Origin: Candidatus Tiddalikarchaeum anstoanum
Lineage (GTDB): Archaea > Nanobdellota > Nanobdellia > Tiddalikarchaeales > Tiddalikarchaeaceae
Length of the DNA stretch: 64,000 nucleotides
NCBI GenBank assembly: GCA_902385255.1
Contig: CABMEV010000005.1
Location: 1 to 64,000, forward strand
Direction: 5' to 3'
In this document: positions 35,294 to 43,277 of the stretch, piece after piece
Numbering within the stretch: the stretch's first letter is position 1
How the letters are laid out: each line of letters opens with the position of its first letter
The notes under the pieces: model-generated
Told to the model about the DNA's origin: nothing
Databases searched by the model: none
What the model saw: only the letters and a program-made list of their open reading frames with translations
Made by a program: the position numbers and the translations under genes

Positions 35294-36691
35294 TTATCTT
35301 ATCTTTTCTAAGACATCTAGATTAGGTTTAACATCACCTATCACCTTTAACACATCCTGGACCGGTTTAATTCTAGTGTCTTTGAAATTTTCAATCACTT
35401 TCTTAATATCCTCTTCTCCAAATATGCGGGACTTCCATGAATTCCATAACTTGCCGTCCTTTTTTATCAAGTCAAAAATCAGCAGAACAAAACTGCCCGC
35501 ATTATCTGATTCGAAGCCGTTCTCGCTTAAAAACTCGAATAATTTGTCATTGTTGGATTGTATGAATATTAATTCCTTATTGCTAAGGGGTGTTTTAATC
35601 TCGCTTTTTGACAGTACATTAAGAGGTTCTGATAAAATCCATCCTTCCGTACTCTCTTGGCTTTTGAAATAATTCTTAACCTTTCTGCCATACGTTTTTT
35701 CAAGCTCCAGTATTTTTTGAGGGTTAAGCCTTCCTTTTATAGGGTAAAGGTACAGCACGCTTAAATCAACAATAGCCGGGTTCTCTCCCGCCCATCCGCC
35801 CCTAAGCTGATTGATAGATGTGAATACAACATTCTTCATCAGCTCGTTAACTTTCTCCAGCTTCTTGGCGCTCGATTCCTCCTTAACATTCTCTATTAGT
35901 AAATCCTGTACGTACTGCCTTGCCATCTTGAATGTCTGCCCCGTGCTGACATCCTCATCCAAGATTACAACCTGCTTTTTATTCAATAAATAATCAATGA
36001 ATTCGTCATAATCTTCCTGGAATAAAAACATAAACTTTGTATCCTTCCATTTATTTATTGAAAACCTTACTGGGATATAATTAATGTTAAATCCGAATTT
36101 TTCAAGATATAATTTCGCAAGCATTCCCGCCCTAATAGCTCCGAATGCGAAGCTAATAAGCATAATATTCTTGTCAGAAAAGTATTCGTTATATTGTTTA
36201 GCAAGCATTAATACATACTTTGGAGATGACAGCCACTTAGTAGGCCTTGACTGCGGCTCTTCAACAACCACATTCCTTACCATGTTAAAATAAGTTGTTT
36301 CTTCAATCTTCTCAAGCAGTTCTTTGACAAGTTCAATCTTTCCAATCATTGCAAGTTCGAATAATACGTTTATCAAGCTATAAAATTTGAAATTGCTGCT
36401 GTCCTTTTTATTAATGTCCGGAATGCTTTGCTTCACAACTAATCTTACAAGCACAGGTATCCTGGAATATAATATGCACCAGTCTTCAATTGAAGTCTTT
36501 GAATACTTGTCAATGCTCGCGATGAGTCTTTGGCAGGCATTGATTAAAACCCTGAAAATCTCCTTTAATTCTTTCTTATAACCAACTAAAGGTTCCAAAT
36601 CTTTGGGTATAACTACTTCCCAGTTTGAAGACTTCAATTTAGCAAGCAATGCATCATATTTTGCAAATAATTCGTCTAATTCTTCAGTCAT
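35294..36691 (-). CDS. Phosphoribosyltransferase-like protein (465 aa)
   Basis: A PRPP-loop-like motif VVILDEDVSTGQTF lies near residues 230-243, and upstream NIMLISFAFGAIRAGMLAKL (about 173-192) fits the strand-helix that precedes it in type I PRTases. The flanking N-terminal 150 and C-terminal 180 residues are helical and unrecognised, so the protein is twice the length of an ordinary PRTase. It has no signal peptide. Its TATA element lies close to the ATG, in a region shared with the divergent kinase gene. It could be a regulatory or DNA-damage-associated PRTase-fold protein; only the fold motif is supported. Confidence 0.6.
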   Translation of the reverse strand: MTEELDELFAKYDALLAKLKSSNWEVVIPKDLEPLVGYKKELKEIFRVLINACQRLIASIDKYSKTSIEDWCILYSRIPVLVRLVVKQSIPDINKKDSSNFKFYSLINVLFELAMIGKIELVKELLEKIEETTYFNMVRNVVVEEPQSRPTKWLSSPKYVLMLAKQYNEYFSDKNIMLISFAFGAIRAGMLAKLYLEKFGFNINYIPVRFSINKWKDTKFMFLFQEDYDEFIDYLLNKKQVVILDEDVSTGQTFKMARQYVQDLLIENVKEESSAKKLEKVNELMKNVVFTSINQLRGGWAGENPAIVDLSVLYLYPIKGRLNPQKILELEKTYGRKVKNYFKSQESTEGWILSEPLNVLSKSEIKTPLSNKELIFIQSNNDKLFEFLSENGFESDNAGSFVLLIFDLIKKDGKLWNSWKSRIFGEEDIKKVIENFKDTRIKPVQDVLKVIGDVKPNLDVLEKIR

Positions 36692-36775
36692 ACTTAAAAT
36701 AAGGAATAAGACTCTTATTTTATATTTTTTGAAAAGAATCTTTATATAATTAGTAAGTTATCAGAAGAATCAGTG
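36692..36775. promoter_or_regulatory. Divergent promoter with AATAAGA-C-TCTTATT palindrome
   Basis: A minus-strand TATA (AATATAAAATAAG, about 36717-36729) serves the gene starting at 36691, and a plus-strand TATA (CTTTATATAATTAG, about 36739-36752) serves the kinase at 36776; both predict almost leaderless messages. The perfect 7+1+7 palindrome at 36705-36719 overlaps the minus-strand promoter and could be an operator. Confidence 0.45.
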
Positions 36776-37489
36776 ATGGAACGGTTATTAATCAAGATAG
36801 GGAGCGACTTGGCGGGGAAAAACGCAGTTTGGAAAGTTGGCGAGTTAGTTAAGTATTTGAAAGGGAAAAACGTCCACGTAACGCTAATTAGCTCGGGCGC
36901 CAAGAAATTAGACAAGGAGTTATATGCAAAGATATATGAAAATACTAAAGTTTCTAAAGGCGCGCAAAGGGCAAGAGGACAAGTTGAGCTGATGCACTTA
37001 TACAAGAATATATTCAAAGACCATGAATTAAACATAGGAATGATACTGATAAACAAGAAAGACTTGGAGGATTCTGAAAACTTAACAAGAATTAAACAAG
37101 TAGTTGACGAGTTGTACGAACAGAACACTATTCCAATCATAAATGAGAACAGCATGTTAACTAATGATGAGACAACATTCGGAGACAATGATTTGCTTGC
37201 AGGGAATCTTGCAAAAAAAATGGATTATACCAAGATAGTATTCATCTCCTCAGTGAACGGGTTATACAAGAATTATGGCATGCCGAATCAGGAACTGATC
37301 AAGAAAATAAGATATGAAGACGCGTTGAAATACGTTGTTGAAAAAAAATCTGAGAACGGTAAAGGCGGGATGAAATCCAAACTAACTGCTTGTAATTTAT
37401 CAGGCAAGGAGTGCATAATAACAGACGTTAATTCAGCACTATCAGTCATAAAAGGAACTAATAAGAAGTATACTTTAATAACACCTTAA
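36776..37489 (+). CDS. Amino-acid kinase family protein, glutamate 5-kinase-like (237 aa)
   Basis: The start is ATG (an upstream in-frame GTG at 36773 is also possible). The fold signatures are clear: LLIKIGSDL at the N-terminus, TLISSGAKK near 40, ARGQVELMHLY near 75, IPIINENSMLTNDETTFGDND near 122-142, and SVNGLYKNYG near 164. These match glutamate 5-kinase (ProB) more closely than other family members. The C-terminal PUA domain of bacterial ProB is absent and no proA or proC lies nearby, so a related kinase activity is possible. It ends four bases before the convergent ThiI-like stop. Confidence 0.7.
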   Translation: MERLLIKIGSDLAGKNAVWKVGELVKYLKGKNVHVTLISSGAKKLDKELYAKIYENTKVSKGAQRARGQVELMHLYKNIFKDHELNIGMILINKKDLEDSENLTRIKQVVDELYEQNTIPIINENSMLTNDETTFGDNDLLAGNLAKKMDYTKIVFISSVNGLYKNYGMPNQELIKKIRYEDALKYVVEKKSENGKGGMKSKLTACNLSGKECIITDVNSALSVIKGTNKKYTLITP

Positions 37490-37493
37490 ACTT

Positions 37494-38087
37494 TTATTTG
37501 TAAAATAATTTTTCAATGTCTAGTTTTATCTTCTCTTCTTCAGCTAATACTTTTTTAATGTCAGCTTTCGTTGACGGCTGATTCGGAACGAACGGGCACA
37601 CCCCTGTGCTTATTGTCGTGCTTATATCAAAAGTCCCGATTTCTTTTGCAACGCTTATTATATCATTCTTATTTAAACCTATCAACGGCCTAATTATAGG
37701 TATTTCAACAGCTTTGTCAAGGACAGTCAGGTTCTGCAATGTCTGGCTGGCAACTTGGCCTATGCTCTCCCCTGTTATAATAAAATCACAGCCTTCTTTT
37801 TTGCATACGTAGTCTGCGCACCTGTAAAGAAAACGCTTGCATATCAAGCACGTATACTTATTATCGCAATTCTCTGATATTGTCTTTAACGCTGACCTGT
37901 GATTCACATAGTATAACTTGCCTTTTGGGCTGATTATTTTTACAAGCTTCTCAACCTTTTCGTTCTTCTCCCCTTTTCCGCCGTGAAGAAAAATGACATC
38001 AACACCCTTCTTAATCATCAAGTACCCGGCGACAGGGCTGTCAATTCCTCCGCTTATAAGACAAACTGCTTTCATTTCCTTAGTCAC
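37494..38087 (-). CDS. thiI: ThiI PP-loop half (tRNA 4-thiouridine synthetase, catalytic domain; 197 aa)
   Basis: The product contains only the PP-loop adenylating domain of ThiI: SGGIDSPVAGYLMIKKG at residues 12-28, CLICKRFLYRCADYVC near 78-93, ITGESIGQVASQTLQNL near 102-118 and TISTGVCPF near 160. The CxxC pair plus the later Cys match the three cysteines that hold an Fe-S cluster in methanogen ThiI. The N-terminal ferredoxin-like and THUMP domains are missing here and encoded separately at 39441-40259. The GTG at 38087 is taken as start; ATG at 38075 is the alternative. It is divergent from the SepCysS unit. Confidence 0.82.
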   Translation of the reverse strand: MTKEMKAVCLISGGIDSPVAGYLMIKKGVDVIFLHGGKGEKNEKVEKLVKIISPKGKLYYVNHRSALKTISENCDNKYTCLICKRFLYRCADYVCKKEGCDFIITGESIGQVASQTLQNLTVLDKAVEIPIIRPLIGLNKNDIISVAKEIGTFDISTTISTGVCPFVPNQPSTKADIKKVLAEEEKIKLDIEKLFYK

Positions 38088-38170
38088 ATTTGTTTAATCT
38101 AGATTTTATAAAAACTATTATTTTTCGGAATCAATAAAAATTTAATAACATGAAATTTACTTAAAAGTAT
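38088..38170. promoter_or_regulatory. Shared divergent promoter of the split ThiI / SepCysS module
   Basis: On the minus strand TTTTTATAAAATC (about 38100-38112) is a good TATA box for the ThiI half. On the plus strand the AT-rich run around 38138-38150 (aatttaataac) lies about 25-30 bases before the ATG at 38171. AATCTAGATT at 38096-38105 is a 10-base palindrome. One control region would thus serve both halves of ThiI and SepCysS. Confidence 0.45.
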
Positions 38171-38344
38171 ATGAAAAAAGAGACTCAGTTAGTTTATGAC
38201 TCATTATTTTCAATAGAGGATATTAGGCAGCTTCTTAGAGATACAGTTCCGGAACATAAACTATCAAAGGAGCAAAAAGAGTTATTGAAAAAAAAGGTTG
38301 AACTAATCAAGAAAGACTGCGACGAATTGGTGAAACTATTATGA
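38171..38344 (+). CDS. Small helical protein, likely mini-SepCysE (57 aa)
   Basis: A 57-codon frame starts at the ATG at 38171 and overlaps the SepCysS ATG by four bases (ATGA). The product is a charged two- or three-helix protein (SLFSIEDIRQLLRDTVPEHK, KKKVELIKKDCDELVKLL). In methanogens the helical N-terminal domain of SepCysE bridges SepRS and SepCysS, and related short domains are found fused to or beside SepCysS. Position, size and helix pattern fit that role. I see no catalytic motif. The name is inferred mostly from context. Confidence 0.55.
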   Translation: MKKETQLVYDSLFSIEDIRQLLRDTVPEHKLSKEQKELLKKKVELIKKDCDELVKLL

Positions 38345-39444
38345 CTGAAACTAGGTGCTTTGAGGAAGATTATATTAACATTAATCCATTACAGACAGGT
38401 GGAAAAACCAATAGTGATACGAGAAAAAGCATTGATTCTTACATAGACGGCTACTCAGTCTGCGATTTCTGCGCAGGAAGTCTTCACAAGATTAAGAAGC
38501 CTGATTTTGAAAAATTATTAAACGAGATTAGCCAATTTCTCGGCTGCGATGAGACAATATTCACAAACGGATGCAGGGAAGCTAAGTTTGCAGTCCTAAA
38601 CAGTTTGTGCGAAAAAGGCGACACTGTATTAATTGACGAGAACAGGCATTACTCTACTGACGTTGCAGCCGAACTTGCTGGTGTGAAAAAAGAGTACGTT
38701 AAAAATAACGGCGCACCAACTTTTCATATTAATCCTGAAGATTACAGGAAAAGGATAGACGAGACTAAACCTAAACTTGTGATACTAACTCACGTTGACG
38801 GGAATTACGGGAACATCGTTGATGCCGAGAAGGTTGGGAAAATCTGCAGGGAGAAAAACGTACCCTTCTTGTTAAATACTGCTTACAGCAGCGGCAGGAT
38901 GGTTATTGATAATAAAAAGATTGGCGCGGATTTCATTGCTTGTTCTTGCCATAAGAGCTGGGGTGTTGGTGGAGGAACTCTCGGGCTTTTAGCTATTAAT
39001 AAAAAATTTGATGATAAAGTATTCAAAACCAGTGTTGATTATAAGAAGAAGATTCTGCAAATACTAGGGTGCAGTGCGAGGGGAAGCAGCACTATAGCCC
39101 TGCTTAATAGTTTTCCTTCAGTAAGAGAGCGCGTCAAGAAGTGGAATGTTGAAGTTGATAATGCAAAATGGTTCATTGATAATATGATTAGTAATGAGGG
39201 CATCCAATTATTAGGAGACTATCCTCACATGCATGATGTTATGCATTTTGAAACCCCTAAGTTTGATGAGATTGCAAATAAGCATAAGGATAAAGGATAC
39301 TTCCTGCACAAATTCTTGGACAAGAAAGGCATAACAGGGATTATTCCAGGTAGGACTAAGAGTTTCAAGATGAGCACGTACGGCTATTCAAGGAAACAGT
39401 TAGAGTACTTATACGAATCTTTTTTGGAAGCGCTTAAGTTATGA
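38341..39444 (+). CDS. pscS: Sep-tRNA:Cys-tRNA synthase, SepCysS (367 aa)
   Basis: This PLP enzyme converts O-phosphoseryl-tRNA(Cys) to cysteinyl-tRNA(Cys). The N-terminus RCFEEDYININPLQTGGKTN and DGYSVCDFCAGSLHKIKKP are SepCysS hallmarks, including the conserved cysteines that carry persulfide. The PLP lysine is in CSCHKSWGVGG near residue 206, and HVDGNYGN is near 153. Length is usual for the family. It lies between a SepCysE-like micro-gene and the THUMP half of ThiI, all overlapping by ATGA, which ties tRNA-dependent cysteine formation to sulfur relay. SepRS is not in the window. Confidence 0.9.
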   Translation: MTETRCFEEDYININPLQTGGKTNSDTRKSIDSYIDGYSVCDFCAGSLHKIKKPDFEKLLNEISQFLGCDETIFTNGCREAKFAVLNSLCEKGDTVLIDENRHYSTDVAAELAGVKKEYVKNNGAPTFHINPEDYRKRIDETKPKLVILTHVDGNYGNIVDAEKVGKICREKNVPFLLNTAYSSGRMVIDNKKIGADFIACSCHKSWGVGGGTLGLLAINKKFDDKVFKTSVDYKKKILQILGCSARGSSTIALLNSFPSVRERVKKWNVEVDNAKWFIDNMISNEGIQLLGDYPHMHDVMHFETPKFDEIANKHKDKGYFLHKFLDKKGITGIIPGRTKSFKMSTYGYSRKQLEYLYESFLEALKL

Positions 39445-40259
39445 AACGCTGCGTTATATTAAGGTATGATGAGATTGGATTAAAAACCAAGTTTGTAAGA
39501 TATAATTTTGAAAAAATTCTGATAAAGAACATTAAGCATTTCATACCTTTGACTGATGAGGAAGTAGTTATCAAACGTTCAAGGATTCTGATATACACTG
39601 ATGATAATGAAGCTTTGGCCAGGAAGGTGAGCAAAGTTTTTGGGTTAACTAGCGCTAGCCCTGCGTTCGAGTTAACTCCTGATATTGAGCTGATTAAGGA
39701 GACTGCCCTTAAATTGTATAAGAAAGGTTCTTTCAGGATTTCAACCCAGCGAGCTGACAAGGATTTTCCTTTAAAGAGCCAAGAGTTAAACAGCGTAGTC
39801 GGTTCTTACATAGTTGAGAAGACTAATGCGAAAGTTGACTTGGAGCATTATGACACTAATATAGGCATCGAGTTATTCAACAATAAAGCATACATGTTTA
39901 ATGATATTTTCAGGGGTTTTGGAGGGCTTCCCAGCGGTTCTCAGGGCCAAGCGTTATGCATCTTGGATAGTGAGGATTCAATACTTGCAGGCTTGATGAT
40001 TATGAACAGGGGATGCAACTTATTATGTATTGGTTCCAGGAAATATTTCGACAAGTTAAAAGAGATAAATAATAGCGGACCAATCGGTTTCAAAGAGGAG
40101 TTAAACGACAGGGAAAAGTTCTTCGCGGTAGTGATGGGTAAAAAATTAGCGGATTACAAATCTTTCCCAAACGACAAGGCTAAATTTAAAGTTCCTGTTT
40201 TTTATCCTTTAGTCGGCGTTGAAACGAGTGATATTAAAAAGAAATATAACTTAGTCTAA
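39441..40259 (+). CDS. ThiI THUMP half with degenerate PP-loop (272 aa)
   Basis: Residues 1-165 read like the ferredoxin-like and THUMP domains of ThiI (RYDEIGLKTKFVRYNFEKIL at the N-terminus, FRISTQRADKDFPLKSQELN near 110), which bind tRNA. The junction FRGFGGLPSGSQGQALCIL follows, where full ThiI has GGLPVGTQGK. The next segment (DSEDSILAGLMIMNRGCNL) aligns with the PP-loop strand but has lost the SGGxDS nucleotide-binding signature, and the C-terminus is short. It would need the separate catalytic half at 37494-38087. It is translationally coupled to SepCysS. Confidence 0.75.
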   Translation: MKRCVILRYDEIGLKTKFVRYNFEKILIKNIKHFIPLTDEEVVIKRSRILIYTDDNEALARKVSKVFGLTSASPAFELTPDIELIKETALKLYKKGSFRISTQRADKDFPLKSQELNSVVGSYIVEKTNAKVDLEHYDTNIGIELFNNKAYMFNDIFRGFGGLPSGSQGQALCILDSEDSILAGLMIMNRGCNLLCIGSRKYFDKLKEINNSGPIGFKEELNDREKFFAVVMGKKLADYKSFPNDKAKFKVPVFYPLVGVETSDIKKKYNLV

Positions 40260-40649
40260 ATGTTTCATTCTTAATCGTCCAAAAAGCACTGAACGTTTAA
40301 ATGATGTGTAATTTTTAGATTTAATTATATCATCCGCCTTTTTTTTAAACACATCTGACAAATCCTTTATCTTGTTTTCTATATACTCTTTTCCTTCCTC
40401 TGTTACAGTCAGTTTATCCTCGCCGTTAATAATATTATACGTTTTATAATCGGAAAGTATGTATTTTAAATAAGGTATTCTTAATCCGTCAAGTACTTCC
40501 ACTATATTTGTTAATATAATATTATTCTTTCCTAATTTTAGGATTACATCCTCCAAGCTTTTTGAATCAAAAGTTATCTTAAAATCATTCGATACTTTTT
40601 TGATTACGTAAAAAATCTTGCTGTCATCGTGAACGTATTCTTCGCTCAT
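40251..40649 (-). CDS. Small unrecognised protein, possibly winged-helix (132 aa)
   Basis: The sequence alternates helices and short strands (SLEDVILKLGKNNIILTNIV, LTVTEEGKEYIENKI), compatible with a winged-helix fold, and ends in a basic tail (SFKRSVLFGRLRMKH). No family is recognised. It overlaps the PolX stop as ATGA, so it is translated with PolX, and its 3' end overlaps the convergent ThiI-half stop by nine bases. A DNA-repair accessory role is conceivable from this pairing. Confidence 0.55.
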   Translation of the reverse strand: MSEEYVHDDSKIFYVIKKVSNDFKITFDSKSLEDVILKLGKNNIILTNIVEVLDGLRIPYLKYILSDYKTYNIINGEDKLTVTEEGKEYIENKIKDLSDVFKKKADDIIKSKNYTSFKRSVLFGRLRMKHLD

Positions 40650-42331
40650 AATATCTTCGAAACCTCCTTAGTGTTTAAGATGTCTTTTTTTGTAAGCCCC
40701 GCCCTTCTTGCAATTCCAAGCCCCAGCCTGATATAGTCCAAGTGTTTTATTGCGTGGCTGTCTGTGTCTATGCAGAACGTTACCCCTCTTTTCTTGGCGC
40801 GTGAAGTCATCATGTCATTCAAGTCCATCCTGTTGAAGAATGCGTTAATCTCAAGGGGCTTGTTGTACTTCACTGCAGCCTCGAAGACTTTATCCTCGTT
40901 AAACAGTATTGGTTTTCTTCCGAATATTTCCCTGCATGTAGGATGCCCGAGCAGCGAGACTTTTTCATTCTTCAAAGCGTTAATCAATCTGTTAGTCATG
41001 TCATCAATGCTTAAGTTAAAGCTTGAGTGGACTGATGCTGTTACGAAATCAAACTTTGACAATGCATTGTTATTAACTCCTAATTTTCCATCTGGCTTGA
41101 TGTCTACTTCTGCACCGTTTATTATCTTGAACCCTGAGTAAGTGCTGTTTAAGTCATTAATCTCTTTCAGCCTTTTTGCTGCATCCTTCTCATTCATCGC
41201 GTTTGCAATCTTTAATCCGCCGAAGTGGTCGCATAATCCTATATACTCGTATTTCAGCACGTCTTTGCAGTAATTTGCTATTTCCTCTATGCTTGTTAAT
41301 CCGTCGCTGAATTTGGAGTGCACGTGCAAGTCCCCTCTTATGTCGCTCTGTTCGACTAATATTGGCAGTGCGTGCCTTATTGCCAGGTCTATCTCCCCGG
41401 TGTTCTCCCTGAGTTCAGGCGGGATGTAATCCATGCCCAGTGCTTTGTATACTTCATCTTCAGTCTTTCCTGCTATTAATTTATCATTTTTGAATAAGCC
41501 GTACTCGCTAAGTTTGAATCCCTTACTTATTGCTATCTTCCTTACTTCAACGTTGTGCTCTTTGCTTCCTGTGAAGTATTGGAGTGCGCTTCCAAACTCT
41601 GACTGTTTGACAACTCTGACGTCAACTTGGAGTCCTTTATTGGTTCTTATGCTGGATTTAGTCTCCCCTTTTGATATTACTTCTTTCACAACGCTCATTT
41701 TTGTGAACACATCCATTAATTCTTTCGGCTTCTTTGAAGTGCAGAGTATGTCTATGTCGCCTATTGTTTCTTTCATTCTCCTTATGCTTCCGGCAGCTAT
41801 TCCAGTTTCAACCAAATTGCTTTTCTTGAGTGTTGTTATTATTTCATCGCTCGTGTCTAATCCTTCGATTAAGAATGTTCTTTTCTCCTCTTTCTTCTCT
41901 AACTGTATGTGTGATAATATTTTCTGCTCCATTACTGCGCCGAGACCTTTTATGTTTCTAATCTTCTGTTTAAGCGCTGCTTCCTCCAGGTCTTTTTTGT
42001 TTTTTATTTTTAGTTCTTTGTATAGTTTGAGTATGGTTTTTGGCCCCATGCCTGGCACTGTTATTAATTCTTCAATGTTTACAGGAACTTTCTTTTTCAG
42101 CTTCTCGTAATAGTCCAGTTTTCCTGTTGTTAATAATTCGTTTATCTTTTTTGCTATGTGTATTCCTATGTTTGGGAGGCTGTCTAAGTCTTTTATTTTA
42201 GACAAGTCAGTGTCAAGGCTTGTTATTGTCAGCGCTGCTCTTCTGTAAGCGACTGGTTTGAACGGGACGTCCTGCATTTCGAGCAGTATTGCGATATTAT
42301 TGAGTATTCCTGCAACTTCAGCGTTATTCAC
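40646..42331 (-). CDS. polX: Family X DNA polymerase with PHP domain, PolX (561 aa)
   Basis: I place the start at the GTG at 42331 (VNNAEVAGILNNI), the conserved PolX N-terminus, with a TATA-like TTATTTATTAAT about 28 bases upstream; longer reading would overlap the divergent gene. Helix-hairpin-helix motifs (LPNIGIHIAKKI, VPGMGPKTILKLY) are followed by the nucleotidyltransferase (AAGSIRRMKETIGDIDIL, the GDID metal site). From about residue 330 the PHP phosphoesterase follows (DLHVHSKFSDG, CDHFGG, LGHPTCRE, CIDTDSHAI) with its histidines intact. It acts in gap-filling and 3'-5' processing in base-excision repair. Confidence 0.9.
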   Translation of the reverse strand: MNNAEVAGILNNIAILLEMQDVPFKPVAYRRAALTITSLDTDLSKIKDLDSLPNIGIHIAKKINELLTTGKLDYYEKLKKKVPVNIEELITVPGMGPKTILKLYKELKIKNKKDLEEAALKQKIRNIKGLGAVMEQKILSHIQLEKKEEKRTFLIEGLDTSDEIITTLKKSNLVETGIAAGSIRRMKETIGDIDILCTSKKPKELMDVFTKMSVVKEVISKGETKSSIRTNKGLQVDVRVVKQSEFGSALQYFTGSKEHNVEVRKIAISKGFKLSEYGLFKNDKLIAGKTEDEVYKALGMDYIPPELRENTGEIDLAIRHALPILVEQSDIRGDLHVHSKFSDGLTSIEEIANYCKDVLKYEYIGLCDHFGGLKIANAMNEKDAAKRLKEINDLNSTYSGFKIINGAEVDIKPDGKLGVNNNALSKFDFVTASVHSSFNLSIDDMTNRLINALKNEKVSLLGHPTCREIFGRKPILFNEDKVFEAAVKYNKPLEINAFFNRMDLNDMMTSRAKKRGVTFCIDTDSHAIKHLDYIRLGLGIARRAGLTKKDILNTKEVSKIL

Positions 42332-42367
42332 AAATTTTTTATGGTCGGTTAGAATTAATAAATAATT
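42332..42367. promoter_or_regulatory. Very short divergent promoter between PolX and Nudix-like gene
   Basis: Only 36 bases separate the two starts. The AT-rich segment ATTAATAAATAATT (about 42355-42368) serves as minus-strand TATA for PolX. The plus-strand TATA must lie inside the PolX 5' end (AATTTTTTATGG, about 42331-42345). Both transcripts would be leaderless. Confidence 0.35.
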
Positions 42368-42781
42368 GTGGTAGACAAGTTTTGCTGTATAATTTTCAGG
42401 AATGACATGGACGGCCCTAAGTTCTTCTTGTTGCATAAGAATACTTGGTGGAGCGGCTGGGAGTTCGTGAAAGGCGATATAATCCCTGGAGACAGCGTTT
42501 CCGAGTCGGTTATTAAGTGTGTGAAGGAGTTGACTGGATTAAACGTCACCAAGATAGACAATATCCCTTTCAATTATTCTTATAATTATCTTAAGGGTGA
42601 GAAAAATGTTGACGCGAGTATTGCCTGCTTCGTAGCTAAGACCGAGGGCGCTAAGGCTAATATTAGCAAGGATTATGATTTTTACAAGTGGGGCAGTTTT
42701 GAGACTGTTATGAAATTGTTGGATTTTGAAGAGCAGAAGAAATTATTGGAGTTCATAGATAAGAAGGTATTATCTCGTTAG
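42368..42781 (+). CDS. Nudix-fold protein with degenerate Nudix box (137 aa)
   Basis: The fold cues are CCIIFRNDMDGPKFFLLHK, WWSGWEFVKGDIIPGDS and the following helix SVSESVIKCVKELTGLNV, where the Nudix box GX5EX7REUXEEXGU should be. Here the catalytic R-E-x-x-E-E becomes K-C-V-K-E-L, so most metal-binding glutamates are gone. The start is GTG at 42368. The protein may bind a nucleotide or RNA without hydrolysis. It is divergent from PolX. Confidence 0.7.
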   Translation: MVDKFCCIIFRNDMDGPKFFLLHKNTWWSGWEFVKGDIIPGDSVSESVIKCVKELTGLNVTKIDNIPFNYSYNYLKGEKNVDASIACFVAKTEGAKANISKDYDFYKWGSFETVMKLLDFEEQKKLLEFIDKKVLSR

Positions 42782-43228
42782 TTGTATTATTCCTTTGTTG
42801 TTTTCTACTTTTGTGAATACGCCATGGAAAGATATTGGTAAGTAATTCACTCTTTCTGGGTAGTCGCATTTTAGTTTTAATGTTGTGCTGTTATCATTAT
42901 CGTTTAATACTATTCTGTAATGTGTGTATTTTTCCGGCACTAGGAATACGAACGTGTCGTCGAATTGTTCCAAGTATAATTCTTTAATGTCTAAGTAATG
43001 TTCAGGTATTTCTAATTCTGGTGTGTCTTTGAGTATTTCATTTAAGAATTTTTCAGCTTTCTTGTTAGGGTTCGCTGGCGAGTATATGTTTCCGCCTTTG
43101 AAGGAGATTACTGAGCTTTTTCTTCCTGTTTTTTCAACCCTGCTCGTCTTTACTTCAGTGACACTTTTGTCGTAATCTTCCTTTTCAACTTTGGTGTTGA
43201 ATGCGAAATAATTAGTTAATTCACCCAT
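42770..43228 (-). CDS. Unrecognised protein (152 aa)
   Basis: I use the ATG at 43228; a TTG two codons further up is possible. The first half is Lys/Ser/Val-rich and low in structure; the second half has a beta-rich domain (DTFVFLVPEKYTHYRIVLND, TTLKLKCDYPERVNYLPISF). No motif is recognised and there is no signal or membrane segment. Its 3' end overlaps the convergent Nudix gene by 12 bases. It may form one unit with the next two upstream genes. Confidence 0.55.
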   Translation of the reverse strand: MGELTNYFAFNTKVEKEDYDKSVTEVKTSRVEKTGRKSSVISFKGGNIYSPANPNKKAEKFLNEILKDTPELEIPEHYLDIKELYLEQFDDTFVFLVPEKYTHYRIVLNDNDNSTTLKLKCDYPERVNYLPISFHGVFTKVENNKGIIQLTR

Positions 43229-43277
43229 AACCAAGTGGGCTAAATATCTTTATTTAAAAAACTTGCTAATGTTTTTT

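Noticed and set aside
41433-42110. Plus-strand open frame of 225 aa.
   Set aside because: It is antisense to PolX, whose motifs are clear; the frame is low-complexity Ser/Leu/Phe.
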